DNA of 26,891 nt from an uncultured Candidatus Melainabacteria bacterium (lineage in GTDB: Bacteria; Cyanobacteriota; Vampirovibrionia; Gastranaerophilales; Gastranaerophilaceae), in assembly GCA_934700335.1 (NCBI GenBank), contig CAKUXM010000018.1, positions 1 to 26,891 of the forward strand, read 5' to 3'. The translations under genes were made by a program, and so were the position numbers. Shown piece after piece: positions 14,590-22,438 of this stretch. Every line of letters begins with the position of its first letter. The first letter of the stretch is position 1. The notes below the pieces were generated by a model, which worked only from the letters and a program-made list of their open reading frames with translations, had not been told where the DNA came from and made no database searches.

Positions 14590-15306
14590 TTATTCAATAT
14601 TTAAAAATTTATGAACTTGCGGAATTAATCTAACATTTTCATATTCATCTAAAAATCTATCAAAAACATTTTCAATAACAGGAGTAGGAATTTCTAATTT
14701 CATTCCATTCATTTTTGGCTGAAGAACGATTTGAAAATCGTATTTTTTAGCTAATTCAACACTCTTTTTAATTTCTTCATCAGTAATATTTTCATCAAAA
14801 ACGATTTTTGCAAAAAGTCTTTGCTTGTAACAATCATACTGTTTTGTCATAGCACAATTTATTATTGCATTTTTAACAGCCTTAAAAAATTCATCATGTA
14901 ATTCAAAAGAGTTTTTTATACCAGAAGATGAAGGTAATTTTATATCAGCAGAAACGTAATCAATATTATCAAAAACTTTTTCTAGCCCTTTTGTAACAGT
15001 TGCATTTGTTTCAAGATAAATAGGCTTTTTAACTTTTGTCAAAAATTCTGATAAGAAATCAGCCCATAGAAGAGGTTCACCACCAGTCAAAGAAATTGAA
15101 TGAATTTTATCAAAACCTTCATAAGTTTTAACTTTTACTAACAATTCGTCCGGAGTAAATTCCATACAATCATTTGCATCAAAATCAGTATCACAATAAT
15201 TGCATTTTAAATTACAGCCACAAAATCTTATGAACATTTGTTTATGACCAACAAAAGGACCCTCGCCCTGAGTTGAAATAAATATTTCTTTTACTTTCGC
15301 TTTCAT
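14590..15306 (-). CDS. queE: 7-carboxy-7-deazaguanine synthase QueE
   Basis: This 238-residue radical-SAM enzyme turns 6-carboxytetrahydropterin into 7-carboxy-7-deazaguanine, a step towards queuosine and other 7-deazaguanines. The opening EIFISTQGEGPFVG is the QueE signature. The cluster motif C31-x3-C35-x2-C38 (CNLKCNYCD) is intact, and TGGEP (74-78) binds SAM. Length fits the family. Its ATG overlaps the stop of the dnaJ-like gene by one base, so translation is coupled. QueD, the enzyme before it in the pathway, is encoded about 6 kb away in the kdsD operon. Confidence 0.94.
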   Translation of the reverse strand: MKAKVKEIFISTQGEGPFVGHKQMFIRFCGCNLKCNYCDTDFDANDCMEFTPDELLVKVKTYEGFDKIHSISLTGGEPLLWADFLSEFLTKVKKPIYLETNATVTKGLEKVFDNIDYVSADIKLPSSSGIKNSFELHDEFFKAVKNAIINCAMTKQYDCYKQRLFAKIVFDENITDEEIKKSVELAKKYDFQIVLQPKMNGMKLEIPTPVIENVFDRFLDEYENVRLIPQVHKFLNIE

Positions 15307-16349
15307 TATTTAACAGTTTCCTTATTTGCAAGCTCTTGAAGCTTTTTGTACAAATCTTTTTCTTCCTTTGACAAATCTTTAGGAATATCAATTTTAATAG
15401 TAACGATTAAATCGCCGGTCTTGTTACCCTTTTTCAAACCTTGATTTGCAAGACGATATTTTTGACCTTGAGATGTTCCTGCCATAACCTTCATAGACAC
15501 TTTGCCGTCTGGTACTACAATTTCTTGAGTTGAACCTAAAACAGCATCTTGTGGCGGAATAACAAGCGTATAATTGATATTTAATCCGTCATATTTGTAA
15601 ATATCACTATTTTCGATTTGTACATTCAAATACAAATCGCCATTTTTACCACCATTGATACCTTTGTTACCTTCATTTGGAATACGGATTTTTGAACCAT
15701 GTTTTACAGCCGGTGGAATTTTTACAGTGATTTTTTTATGGTTATGTTCTTCACCTTTACCATTGCAAGCTCTGCATTGAGTTTGGTTAATAAATTTTCT
15801 ACCATTACAAGCCTTACAAGGTTCTGTTACAAGAATATTAACGGTTTTGTTGCAACCATTAATTGATTCAAGCATTGTAAGCATAACTTCACAAGTTATA
15901 TCATCACCATTTTTTGGAGCTTCTTTTTTAGGTTTTTGTTTTGGTTTTGAAGATTGTTTATGTTTTAAACCTCCTAAAATATCGTTTAAAACATTTGAAA
16001 AACCTTGTTGTTTGTCGTGTTCACGAGCTTGCTTATAAGCTTTATCTGCTTCTTTTTTTTGAGAAGCCTCTTTTGCTTCACGAGCTTTTTCTGCGTTAAT
16101 TCTTTCTTGACGTGCCTTTCTTTCGGCAATAATACCTTTTAGCATGTCATATTTTTGTTTTTGAGCAGAATCACTCAAAACTTCATAAGCTTCTGTTATT
16201 TTTTTGAATTTTGCAACATTTTCTTCATCATTACCACAAACATCAGGGTGATATTGACGGGCTAATTTTCTATACGCAGCTTTAATTTCAGCCGACTCAG
16301 CTGAAATATCAACCCCTAAAATCTCGTAATAATTAACCTTTATGTCCAT
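15306..16349 (-). CDS. DnaJ-like co-chaperone with a half-size zinc domain
   Basis: This 347-residue J protein has a J domain at 5-70 with HPD at 34-36 and a charged, Ala/Lys/Glu-rich linker (about 75-145) instead of a G/F region. A reduced zinc domain and the DnaJ C-terminal peptide-binding domains follow. Canonical DnaJ has four CxxCxG motifs forming two zinc centres. Here only two are present, CKACNG (178-183) and CRACNG (192-197), enough for a single centre. It should stimulate DnaK ATPase through the J domain. It is not the standard dnaK-dnaJ operon: no dnaK or grpE is nearby and queE is coupled to it. A leaderless promoter precedes it. The simplified zinc module makes it intermediate between DnaJ and CbpA types. 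Confidence 0.88.
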   Translation of the reverse strand: MDIKVNYYEILGVDISAESAEIKAAYRKLARQYHPDVCGNDEENVAKFKKITEAYEVLSDSAQKQKYDMLKGIIAERKARQERINAEKAREAKEASQKKEADKAYKQAREHDKQQGFSNVLNDILGGLKHKQSSKPKQKPKKEAPKNGDDITCEVMLTMLESINGCNKTVNILVTEPCKACNGRKFINQTQCRACNGKGEEHNHKKITVKIPPAVKHGSKIRIPNEGNKGINGGKNGDLYLNVQIENSDIYKYDGLNINYTLVIPPQDAVLGSTQEIVVPDGKVSMKVMAGTSQGQKYRLANQGLKKGNKTGDLIVTIKIDIPKDLSKEEKDLYKKLQELANKETVK

Positions 16350-16355
16350 ATATTT

Positions 16356-16383
16356 ATCATACAGGCTTTTTGCAAAAAAACAA
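16356..16383 (-). promoter_or_regulatory. Leaderless promoter of the dnaJ-like gene
   Basis: TTGTTT (16383-16378), a 16-base spacer and TATGAT (16361-16356) precede the ATG with six bases (AAATAT) between. Transcription would start at the ATG. There is no ribosome binding site. The spacer overlaps the palindrome TTTTTGCAAAAA. Confidence 0.55.
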
Positions 16384-16391
16384 TAGCCTTT

Positions 16392-17027
16392 TTAATTAAC
16401 CTCTTTCAATATAATCAAAGTTTTTTCTAACTCAGAAAGAAGTGCTGATGTTTGTTTTCTAATAGCCTCTGGACTGTAAATTGCGCCCTCCGCACTATAT
16501 GGAAGATATGGATTATACAAACGTGATTCATATTTTATCGCAGCAAGATAATGTGATTGAAAATCAATTTCTACAAGCTTTTGAAATGAAATGTAATAAG
16601 CTTCCGGTTTATCTTTGTATTTAGATTTGAAATAGCTCATCCAATCGTTGAAGGTATTTACACGAGCGACAAATTTTTGAATATTCATATCCCTATTGAT
16701 AGCTTCAATCATTGATTCTACAAGAGGTATCGCATCATTAATATCTTTTGTATATGGAGAAATTTTTTGTCTTTTAATAATCAAATCTATGTATGCCGGA
16801 TTATCACGGGGAACTGGTTTTAATTCGTTTTTGTTTCTAAATGTTTCAACATTGTCAAATGCAGGACGGGCAAGCTCAGAACGTTGCTTGTCAAATCTTT
16901 GAGTAAGATCAGGCAATGTGCCTAAATATCCTCTTCTAATTTCGCCAGTTGCACTATCCGTCGCTGTAAAACCGATGTTTACAGTTGCAAAAAAGAATAT
17001 AAAAATTGAAACGATTAACTTTTTCAT
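16392..17027 (-). CDS. Secreted/periplasmic protein of unknown function
   Basis: This 211-residue protein has a clear Sec signal peptide: MKK, a hydrophobic core LIVSIFIFFFATVNIGF (4-20) and a likely cut after FTA (about residue 22). No lipobox Cys is present. The mature part is mostly helical and charged, with a Pro-rich early stretch (LKPVPRDNPAYIDLIIKRQKISPYTKD). Aromatic residues cluster in the second half (YYISFQKL, YESRLYNPYLPYSAEGAIYSPE). I recognise no domain. It stands before the dnaJ-like gene on the same strand, 42 bases apart, but that gene has its own promoter. Its own promoter is also of the leaderless type. Confidence 0.75.
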   Translation of the reverse strand: MKKLIVSIFIFFFATVNIGFTATDSATGEIRRGYLGTLPDLTQRFDKQRSELARPAFDNVETFRNKNELKPVPRDNPAYIDLIIKRQKISPYTKDINDAIPLVESMIEAINRDMNIQKFVARVNTFNDWMSYFKSKYKDKPEAYYISFQKLVEIDFQSHYLAAIKYESRLYNPYLPYSAEGAIYSPEAIRKQTSALLSELEKTLIILKEVN

Positions 17028-17033
17028 ATTTAA

Positions 17034-17061
17034 ATTATACTGTTTTTTTTAGAAAAAACAA
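17034..17061 (-). promoter_or_regulatory. Leaderless promoter of the secreted-protein gene
   Basis: TTGTTT (17061-17056), a 16-base spacer and a perfect TATAAT (17039-17034) lie before the ATG with six bases (TTAAAT) between. The layout is the same as at the dnaJ-like gene: same -35, spacer length and -10 to ATG distance. No ribosome binding site is present. Confidence 0.6.
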
Positions 17062-17134
17062 ATACATATAAGTCAAAAATATGTCATTAAAAGTTATACA
17101 AAATTTCCAAAATGTAAAGAATATATACTTTAAG

Positions 17135-17152
17135 TAAAATGTGTAGTAAACT
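17135..17152 (+). promoter_or_regulatory. -10 candidates for the DUF4127 gene, short or no leader
   Basis: Two -10-like hexamers are visible: TAAAAT at 17135-17140 (leader of about 11 bases) and TAAACT at 17147-17152, which is six bases (TTTCTT) before the ATG. No ribosome binding site precedes the ATG, and no good -35 is present for either. The TTTCTT spacer is the same as at rsmH. Confidence 0.35.
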
Positions 17153-17158
17153 TTTCTT

Positions 17159-18484
17159 ATGAAAATTTGTATTATTCCAATAGATAATAGACCAGTCTGC
17201 TACAATCTAATCCAAGACATAGCAAACATTGATAAAAATATTGAACTATATCTTCCAGATAGAAAACTTTTGGGCAACTTAATTAAAAACGCTGATATCG
17301 AAGGTATTTTAGCTTGGTTAAAAGATTTACCAAAAATGGACAAAATGGTTCTATCTCTTGATACCATTGCTTATGGTGGACTTATTCCTTCTCGCAGAAG
17401 TCCTGCAACTTTTGATGAAATAAAAAATAGAATAAATAATTTAAAAGAAATTCTAAAATCAAAAGAGGCTGAAATCCACGCATTTTCTAGCATTATGAGA
17501 ATTTCTAATAACAATATAAATCAAGAAGAAAAAGAATATTGGAATAAATACGGAAAGAAAATTTTTGAATACTCTTTCAACTTGCACAAAAACGGCTCAG
17601 CTGAAACAGACGTACCACAAGAAATTTTGGACGATTACTTATCAACAAGAAAAAGAAATTTTGAAATAAATAAGATTTATTTAGAATGGCAAAAGGAAGG
17701 GCTTTTCAAAACTCTTGTATTTTCAAAAGATGATTGTGCAGAATATGGTTTGAATGTAAAAGAAGCACAAGAGCTCGAAAATTTAGGAGGCTTTACAAAA
17801 ACAGGCGCTGATGAAATACCGCTTTCACTATTTTCCCGAGCAATTGATAAAAAAATAAAAGTTGCGCCGATATTTCTTGAGGATAGCCAAAAACACCTAA
17901 TCTCAAACTACGAAGACGTTTCAATCGAACGTAGCGTTTTATCTCAAATAGAACTTGGCGGAATGGAAATTACAACAGAAGAAAACGCTGATATTATTTT
18001 AATTGTAAACAATTTCAAAAATAATCAAGGCGAAATTATTATGAAAAAATCAACAGAACCTTTCTGTGGCAAGCTTATTTTACCTAAAAAACCTTACGCC
18101 ATTGCAGACGTGAGATTTGCAAACGGCTCAGATAATAATTTTGCAGACGAAGTCCTAAAAAATATTGACGAAAACTTTTATGGATATAGTGCTTGGAACA
18201 CTAGCGCAAATACGTTAGGTTCTTTACTTTGCGCCATGAAGATTAAATTTAATGCAGAAAAATATTCAGATAAAGATTTTAAAAAACTACAAATAATAAG
18301 ATTTTTAGATGATTGGGCTTATCAAGCAAACGTTAGACAACAAATTACAGAAACAAAAATAGATAAGGAAATGAAACCTTTTGAAGATAGGTTAAAAGTT
18401 GCGTTTGGTGTTGATTTCAACACCAAATATTCATTTACGTGGAACAGGTTATTTGAAATAGAGGTACAAATTGAATTTAATTGA
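17159..18484 (+). CDS. DUF4127 family protein
   Basis: This 441-residue protein starts MKICIIPIDNRPVCYN (the DUF4127 opening, P-x-D-x-RP) and has the second family motif DTIAYGGLIPSRR at 68-80. Most members are about 500 residues, so this is a short version; the reading frame is intact. No signal peptide or membrane segment is present, and function is unknown in the family. A late region has FANGSDNNFADEVLKN and YSAWNTSANTLGSLL, which look like an active-site loop conserved in the family. It overlaps mntP by 14 bases, so the two are co-translated. The start is supported by family alignment rather than a ribosome binding site, which is absent. Confidence 0.85.
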   Translation: MKICIIPIDNRPVCYNLIQDIANIDKNIELYLPDRKLLGNLIKNADIEGILAWLKDLPKMDKMVLSLDTIAYGGLIPSRRSPATFDEIKNRINNLKEILKSKEAEIHAFSSIMRISNNNINQEEKEYWNKYGKKIFEYSFNLHKNGSAETDVPQEILDDYLSTRKRNFEINKIYLEWQKEGLFKTLVFSKDDCAEYGLNVKEAQELENLGGFTKTGADEIPLSLFSRAIDKKIKVAPIFLEDSQKHLISNYEDVSIERSVLSQIELGGMEITTEENADIILIVNNFKNNQGEIIMKKSTEPFCGKLILPKKPYAIADVRFANGSDNNFADEVLKNIDENFYGYSAWNTSANTLGSLLCAMKIKFNAEKYSDKDFKKLQIIRFLDDWAYQANVRQQITETKIDKEMKPFEDRLKVAFGVDFNTKYSFTWNRLFEIEVQIEFN

Positions 18485-19010
18485 TGTACTTTTTTTAGCC
18501 GTAGCACTTTCAATTGATGCAACTGCAGCAGCTTTTGCATACGGAATGTGTTTTAACGAAAAAAGACTAAAAAATTCACTTTCACTTGCAACATTTTGTG
18601 GTGTATTTCAAGGTATAATGCCTATTATCGGCTATTATATTTTAACATCATATACGGATTTTTTAGAACCATTTTCTAAATGGATAGTTTTCACAATCTT
18701 CTTGTTGTTGGGTTTAAATATAATAAAAGAAGCTATTAAAGACGAATGTGAAAAAATCAAATGTCTTGATTTAAAATGCCTATTTACAGTTGCAATCGCA
18801 ACAAGTATTGATGCCCTTGCTGCAGGAGCAGGCTTGGCGCTTGAAAGAGTTTCAATTTTCAAAGCCTCTGCACTAATTGCGCTAGTAACTTTCATAAACA
18901 CAATGCTAGGTTTTTGGGAAGGAAACACATTAAAAAAATTCCCTACAAAAATTTTAAAAATTTTAGCAGGATTGTTACTGATATTGTTGGCGATAAAGGC
19001 ATTGTATTAA
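18471..19010 (+). CDS. mntP: Manganese efflux pump MntP
   Basis: This 179-residue protein has six membrane segments arranged as two related halves. Each half opens with the signature Ser-Ile-Asp-Ala: LSIDATAAAFAYG near 14-26 and TSIDALAAGAGLA near 111-123. The paired Asp residues are required for Mn(II) export in the MntP family, which belongs to the LysE superfamily. Length is close to the usual 185-190. The start is TTG at 18471, with GAGGT five bases upstream, and it lies inside the DUF4127 gene. No mntP riboswitch (yybP-ykoY) was seen ahead of the operon. A terminator follows 14 bases after the stop. Confidence 0.92.
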   Translation: MNLIDVLFLAVALSIDATAAAFAYGMCFNEKRLKNSLSLATFCGVFQGIMPIIGYYILTSYTDFLEPFSKWIVFTIFLLLGLNIIKEAIKDECEKIKCLDLKCLFTVAIATSIDALAAGAGLALERVSIFKASALIALVTFINTMLGFWEGNTLKKFPTKILKILAGLLLILLAIKALY

Positions 19011-19024
19011 ATACAAACATACAA

Positions 19025-19049
19025 AAAATCCCCAATAAATGGGGATTTT
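19025..19049 (+). terminator. Terminator of the DUF4127-mntP operon
   Basis: AAAATCCCC (19025-19033), loop AATAAAT, GGGGATTTT (19041-19049) form a perfect 9-bp stem. The final Ts lie within the stem and the downstream T-tract is short (TTTTAGCG), so it may be only partly efficient. Confidence 0.75.
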
Positions 19050-19095
19050 AGCGTAATTTTCCTTTTAATCTCATAATTAAAAATTACATCTTTTT

Positions 19096-19210
19096 GCTTC
19101 CGTGCATTTTGTATGCTCGCTTCCGTGCTCGCATTTGACTTCCGTGTCTTAGTTCAGTAAACTTCCTTGTCTATCCAGCTTCCGTGCCATTTTTACGTTC
19201 GCTTCCTTGC
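19096..19210. repeat. Six-copy CTTCC(G/T)TG motif array
   Basis: CTTCCGTGC or a one-to-two-base variant begins at 19097, 19120, 19139, 19162, 19179 and 19202. Intervals alternate 23, 19, 23, 17, 23, so pairs repeat with a period of about 40-42 bases. Spacers share little sequence. The array fills the gap between the mntP terminator and the stop codon of the next minus-strand gene (19211). No open frame runs through it. Confidence 0.7.
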
Positions 19211-19483
19211 TTACGCTTTTACCAAAAACTTCATGTTGTCTAAAATCAAAGGTTTTACCAAATCGATAATATTTTTTGATTTTACTAAACAATCAACAAT
19301 TCCTTTTGGATATTTAAGATAATGATTTGTTGAACATAATGCTACAATCTTACTCGCTTCAAGTGCATTCATTGATGAAATATCCATTTTCAAGTGTTTG
19401 CAATCCGTTGCTTCAATGTGTTTTTTTACTGAATTAATTTTTAATTCGGTATTGCTACCTTGTGGAGTAAAATAACCTTGCAT
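19211..19483 (-). CDS. Small protein of unknown function
   Basis: This 90-residue soluble protein has no signal or membrane segment. The middle part HLKMDISSMNALEASKIVALCSTNHY reads as a beta strand followed by a helix. It vaguely recalls the core of a STAS-like fold (strand, then Ser-rich turn, then helix), but conserved STAS residues are not convincing, so I give no function. The start is supported by GAGAAG five bases upstream of the ATG. The gene is alone: kdsD diverges from it across 128 bases, and a motif array follows its stop codon. Confidence 0.6.
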   Translation of the reverse strand: MQGYFTPQGSNTELKINSVKKHIEATDCKHLKMDISSMNALEASKIVALCSTNHYLKYPKGIVDCLVKSKNIIDLVKPLILDNMKFLVKA

Positions 19484-19558
19484 ATTTTCTTCTCATAATC
19501 TCTTAACACTTACTTTATCGACTTATGTATTTTTTTCTTAACCTTTATTGTAAAAATC

Positions 19559-19588
19559 TAGTACAAATGGTGTAGGTTATTGTATAAT
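19559..19588 (+). promoter_or_regulatory. Promoter of the kdsD operon
   Basis: TATAAT at 19583-19588 is a perfect -10. The -35 (TAGTAC/AGTACA, 17-18 bases upstream) is weak. The ribosome binding site GAGGG at 19601-19605 is six bases before the kdsD ATG, so this operon has a normal short leader of about 16 bases. Confidence 0.55.
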
Positions 19589-19611
19589 ATTTCTACAGAT
19601 GAGGGTTAAAA

Positions 19612-20583
19612 ATGTTGACAAAATCAATAACAGATATAGCTAAAGAGGTTTTAAAAATAGAAGCTGATTCTATTAATAGACTTATTGAAAGATTTGACGA
19701 AGAAGAATTTAATAAAGCAATCGACTTGATGTACAACTGCAAAGGTCGTGTAATTGTTACAGGTATGGGGAAATCTGGTCTGGTAGGAAAGAAAATTGCA
19801 GCAACGCTATCTTCTACAGGAACTCCTTCATACTTCTTACACCCAGCAGAAAGTACACATGGCGATTCTGGTATGGTAACAAGAGATGATGTTGTCGTTG
19901 CTATTTCAAACAGTGGCGAAACTCAAGAATTACTTAACTTATTACCATTTATCAAAAGATTTAATCTACCATTAATCGGCATGAGCGGAAATTTTGATTC
20001 AACTCTTATTCACGCATCAGACGTTAAAATTGATATTTCAGTTGAGAAAGAAGCATGCCCACTAGGTAAAGCCCCAACAGCTAGTACGACTGCAACACTT
20101 GCAATGGGAGATGCTATGGCAGTTTGCTTATTAGAAAAAAGAGGGTTTACTGCAGAAGATTTCTTAATTTTCCACCCATCTGGAAGTCTTGGCAAAGGTT
20201 TATTATACAAAGTTTCAGACCTTATGAGAAGTGATAATTTACCTATCGTAAACGAAAACGAACAATTTATCACTACTCTTGAAACAGTTGATAGCCACAA
20301 ACTTGGTTTAGCTCTTATCATCAATGACAACAATATTTTAACAGGTATTCTAACAGACGGAGACATCAGAAGAACGCTTTTAAAACACAAAGATGTTGAA
20401 CACCTTTTGGTAAAAGATGTCATGACAAAATCTCCAAAAACAGTTGAAAAATCATCTTATGCAGCAGGTGCATTGCATACAATGGAAAAATATTCTATTA
20501 CAGCATTACCAATTTTAAACGAAAACTCTAAGCCAATCGGCATTTTGCATATTCACGATTTACTAAAAGCAGGAGTTGCATAA
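19612..20583 (+). CDS. kdsD: Arabinose-5-phosphate isomerase (KdsD/KpsF family)
   Basis: This 323-residue protein has an N-terminal SIS sugar-isomerase domain (TGMGKSGLVGKKIAATLSST near 50-69, HPAESTHGDSGM, SNSGET) and a C-terminal CBS pair. The SIS residues include the active-site stretch ACPLGKAPTASTTA, characteristic of KdsD. It interconverts ribulose-5-phosphate and arabinose-5-phosphate, the first step of KDO synthesis for lipopolysaccharide. The kdsC gene follows immediately, which strongly supports the call. The start has GAGGG six bases upstream. Presence of this pair points to a diderm with LPS. Confidence 0.94.
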   Translation: MLTKSITDIAKEVLKIEADSINRLIERFDEEEFNKAIDLMYNCKGRVIVTGMGKSGLVGKKIAATLSSTGTPSYFLHPAESTHGDSGMVTRDDVVVAISNSGETQELLNLLPFIKRFNLPLIGMSGNFDSTLIHASDVKIDISVEKEACPLGKAPTASTTATLAMGDAMAVCLLEKRGFTAEDFLIFHPSGSLGKGLLYKVSDLMRSDNLPIVNENEQFITTLETVDSHKLGLALIINDNNILTGILTDGDIRRTLLKHKDVEHLLVKDVMTKSPKTVEKSSYAAGALHTMEKYSITALPILNENSKPIGILHIHDLLKAGVA

Positions 20584-20584
20584 T

Positions 20585-21082
20585 ATGGCTACAATTGAAG
20601 AAAGAGCAAAAAAAATAAAATTATTAGCATTTGATGTTGACGGTGTAATGACTGACGGCGGTTTACTTTTCACAGAAGACGGAAAAGAAATTAAAAAATA
20701 CAACGCTAAAGACGGTCAAGGAATTGCAAATTGTATAAAAGCAGGTCTTACAGTTGCAATCATTACCGCACGTCAAAACGGAACAGTTTCACACAGATTT
20801 GAAAACTTAAAAGTTCAGGAAATTCATCAAGGCATAAAAAACAAAATCGTAAAACTTGATGAGCTTTTAGAAAAATATCACCTTACTTACGAAGAAGTAT
20901 CTTACATGGGAGACGACTTACCAGATATTTGCATTCTGGAACAAGTTGGACTTGCAACCTGCCCTAGCGATGCAGTAGATGAAGTTAAATCAAAATGTAA
21001 TTTCATATCTTCAAAAGACGGGGGAAGAGGTGCAGTTAGAGAATTGACTGACCTTGTATTAAAATCACAAAATAAATTATAA
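20585..21082 (+). CDS. kdsC: KDO-8-phosphate phosphatase KdsC
   Basis: This 165-residue HAD-family phosphatase releases phosphate from KDO-8-phosphate. The HAD motif I is FDVDGVMTDGG (Asp17 and Asp19 catalytic); later motifs are TARQNG and MGDDLPD. The lack of a cap domain and the length fit KdsC. I chose the ATG at 20585, with AGGAG nine bases upstream. A TTG nine bases earlier in the same frame sits directly against that AGGAG and is a poor start. The start lies one base after the kdsD stop, so the pair is co-translated. Confidence 0.93.
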   Translation: MATIEERAKKIKLLAFDVDGVMTDGGLLFTEDGKEIKKYNAKDGQGIANCIKAGLTVAIITARQNGTVSHRFENLKVQEIHQGIKNKIVKLDELLEKYHLTYEEVSYMGDDLPDICILEQVGLATCPSDAVDEVKSKCNFISSKDGGRGAVRELTDLVLKSQNKL

Positions 21083-21100
21083 AAATAAGGAGAAATAATT

Positions 21101-21463
21101 ATGTACGAAGTAAAAGCTCAATTGTCTTTTTCAGCAGCACACCACTTACTAAACTATGACGGCGAATGCGAACATCAACACGGTCATAATTGGTTGGTAG
21201 AAGCTTTTGTTAGAGGCGATATTTTAGATAAAAGCAACATCTTAGTTGATTTCAAAAGATTAAAAGCTGAATTGAGAAAAGTTTTAGCATATCTTGATCA
21301 CCAAGATATTAACGAATTACCAGAATTCAAAAACGAAAGTCCTTCAAGCGAAATGTTAGCTTACTACATTTATACAAAATTGAAAGAAACTTTTGTAGAA
21401 TTATACAGAATTAATGTTTGGGAAACTCCAGAATCTTGTGCTGGTTACTTTGAGGAAGACTAA
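21101..21463 (+). CDS. queD: 6-carboxytetrahydropterin synthase QueD
   Basis: This 120-residue member of the 6-pyruvoyltetrahydropterin synthase fold makes 6-carboxytetrahydropterin from dihydroneopterin triphosphate for queuosine synthesis. Zinc-binding His residues are in FSAAHH (14-15) and HGH (27-29); Cys23, four residues before HGH, is the catalytic Cys. WETPESCAGY near the C-terminus carries the pterin-anchoring Glu. A strong AAGGAG site precedes the ATG. It sits between kdsC and uppP although its pathway partner queE is in another operon. Confidence 0.93.
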   Translation: MYEVKAQLSFSAAHHLLNYDGECEHQHGHNWLVEAFVRGDILDKSNILVDFKRLKAELRKVLAYLDHQDINELPEFKNESPSSEMLAYYIYTKLKETFVELYRINVWETPESCAGYFEED

Positions 21464-21465
21464 TT

Positions 21466-22314
21466 ATGTTGACATTAACTAATGCAGTAATAACAGGTGC
21501 AGTTCAAGGTTTAAGTGAATTCTTACCTATTTCAAGTTCAGCACACATCGTATTTACAACAAGTATTTTAAAAATTTTAACAGGTGCAGATTATTCTATC
21601 GTAAATGCAGAAGATACTTTCTTTGATATCTTACTTCACTTTGGTACGCTTGTTTCTGTACTTATTTACTTTAGAAAAATGCTTTGGGAGATTATCGTAG
21701 AATTTTTCAAAGCAATCAAAAACAGAGATTTTTCTAATGAATATGCAAAATTAGGATTATACATCTTAATCGGTACAGTATTCACTATTGCACTTGCATA
21801 TCCGTTAAAAGATATTTGCGAACAATTGGTTTATAAACCAGAAATCGTTTCTATTCTTTTGATTGGAACCGGTATAATCTTATTCTTAAGTGAATATGTT
21901 TCAAAGAAATTTGATGCAAAAACAGACAAAATGTCTTTGAAAAAATCTATCATAATGGGCATAGCGCAAGGTATGGCAGTATTTCCAGGATTATCACGTT
22001 CTGGCTTAACTATTGCATCAGGCTTATTCTCGGGATTAGACAGAACAACAGCAACCAAGTTTTCTTTCTTGCTTGTTATTCCAATTATTCTAGGTACATC
22101 AATCTTATATCCAATTTTAGAAATTCACCCATCTGAACTTGTAGGTTTTAATTGGACAAATATGGCAATAGGAACAGTTGTTTCTGCCGTAGTTGGTTAT
22201 TTATGTATTAAATACTTTTTGATATTTGTATCAAAATTCTCATTGAAAATATTCGCATATTATTGCGTAATCGTTGGCGCAGTATTGGCAGTATTCTTCA
22301 ATGTAATGGCATAA
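21466..22314 (+). CDS. uppP: Undecaprenyl-diphosphatase UppP (BacA)
   Basis: This 282-residue polytopic membrane protein has both UppP signatures: QGLSEFLPISSSAH near 14-27 and FPGLSRSGLTIASGL near 168-182. Glu and Ser residues in the first, and Ser-Arg in the second, form the phosphatase site. It dephosphorylates undecaprenyl diphosphate to recycle the lipid carrier for peptidoglycan and LPS. About eight membrane segments fit the usual topology. It follows queD by two bases and is the last gene of the kdsD operon, ahead of a strong terminator. Confidence 0.95.
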   Translation: MLTLTNAVITGAVQGLSEFLPISSSAHIVFTTSILKILTGADYSIVNAEDTFFDILLHFGTLVSVLIYFRKMLWEIIVEFFKAIKNRDFSNEYAKLGLYILIGTVFTIALAYPLKDICEQLVYKPEIVSILLIGTGIILFLSEYVSKKFDAKTDKMSLKKSIIMGIAQGMAVFPGLSRSGLTIASGLFSGLDRTTATKFSFLLVIPIILGTSILYPILEIHPSELVGFNWTNMAIGTVVSAVVGYLCIKYFLIFVSKFSLKIFAYYCVIVGAVLAVFFNVMA

Positions 22315-22353
22315 ATTTCAAACTAATATAAATTTTAGTAAAGTCGACAGTAC

Positions 22354-22387
22354 AGAGAGGCTAAGCCTATGGCTTAGCCTCTCTTTG
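22354..22387 (+). terminator. Strong terminator of the kdsD-uppP operon
   Basis: AGAGAGGCTAAGCC-TAT-GGCTTAGCCTCTCT is a perfect 14-bp stem with a 3-base loop (22354-22384), followed by TTGTTAT. It starts 40 bases after the uppP stop and is the longest perfect hairpin stem in the window. Confidence 0.85.
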
Positions 22388-22438
22388 TTATACAGTATTA
22401 AAATTATGTAAAGATATAGATTAAAATTCTTTAGTAAG

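Noticed and set aside
19010..19095. Riboswitch or RNA gene near mntP
   Set aside because: Only the terminator hairpin is present; no yybP-ykoY manganese riboswitch pattern was visible upstream of the DUF4127-mntP operon.
19096..19210. Possible CRISPR array from short repeats with 17-23 base spacing
   Set aside because: Repeats are only 8-9 bases, too short and too variable, spacers are shorter than any CRISPR type, and no cas gene is nearby.
20576..20584. Alternative upstream TTG start for kdsC
   Set aside because: It lies directly against the AGGAG with no spacing and adds only three residues; the ATG at 20585 has proper spacing and the family N-terminus.
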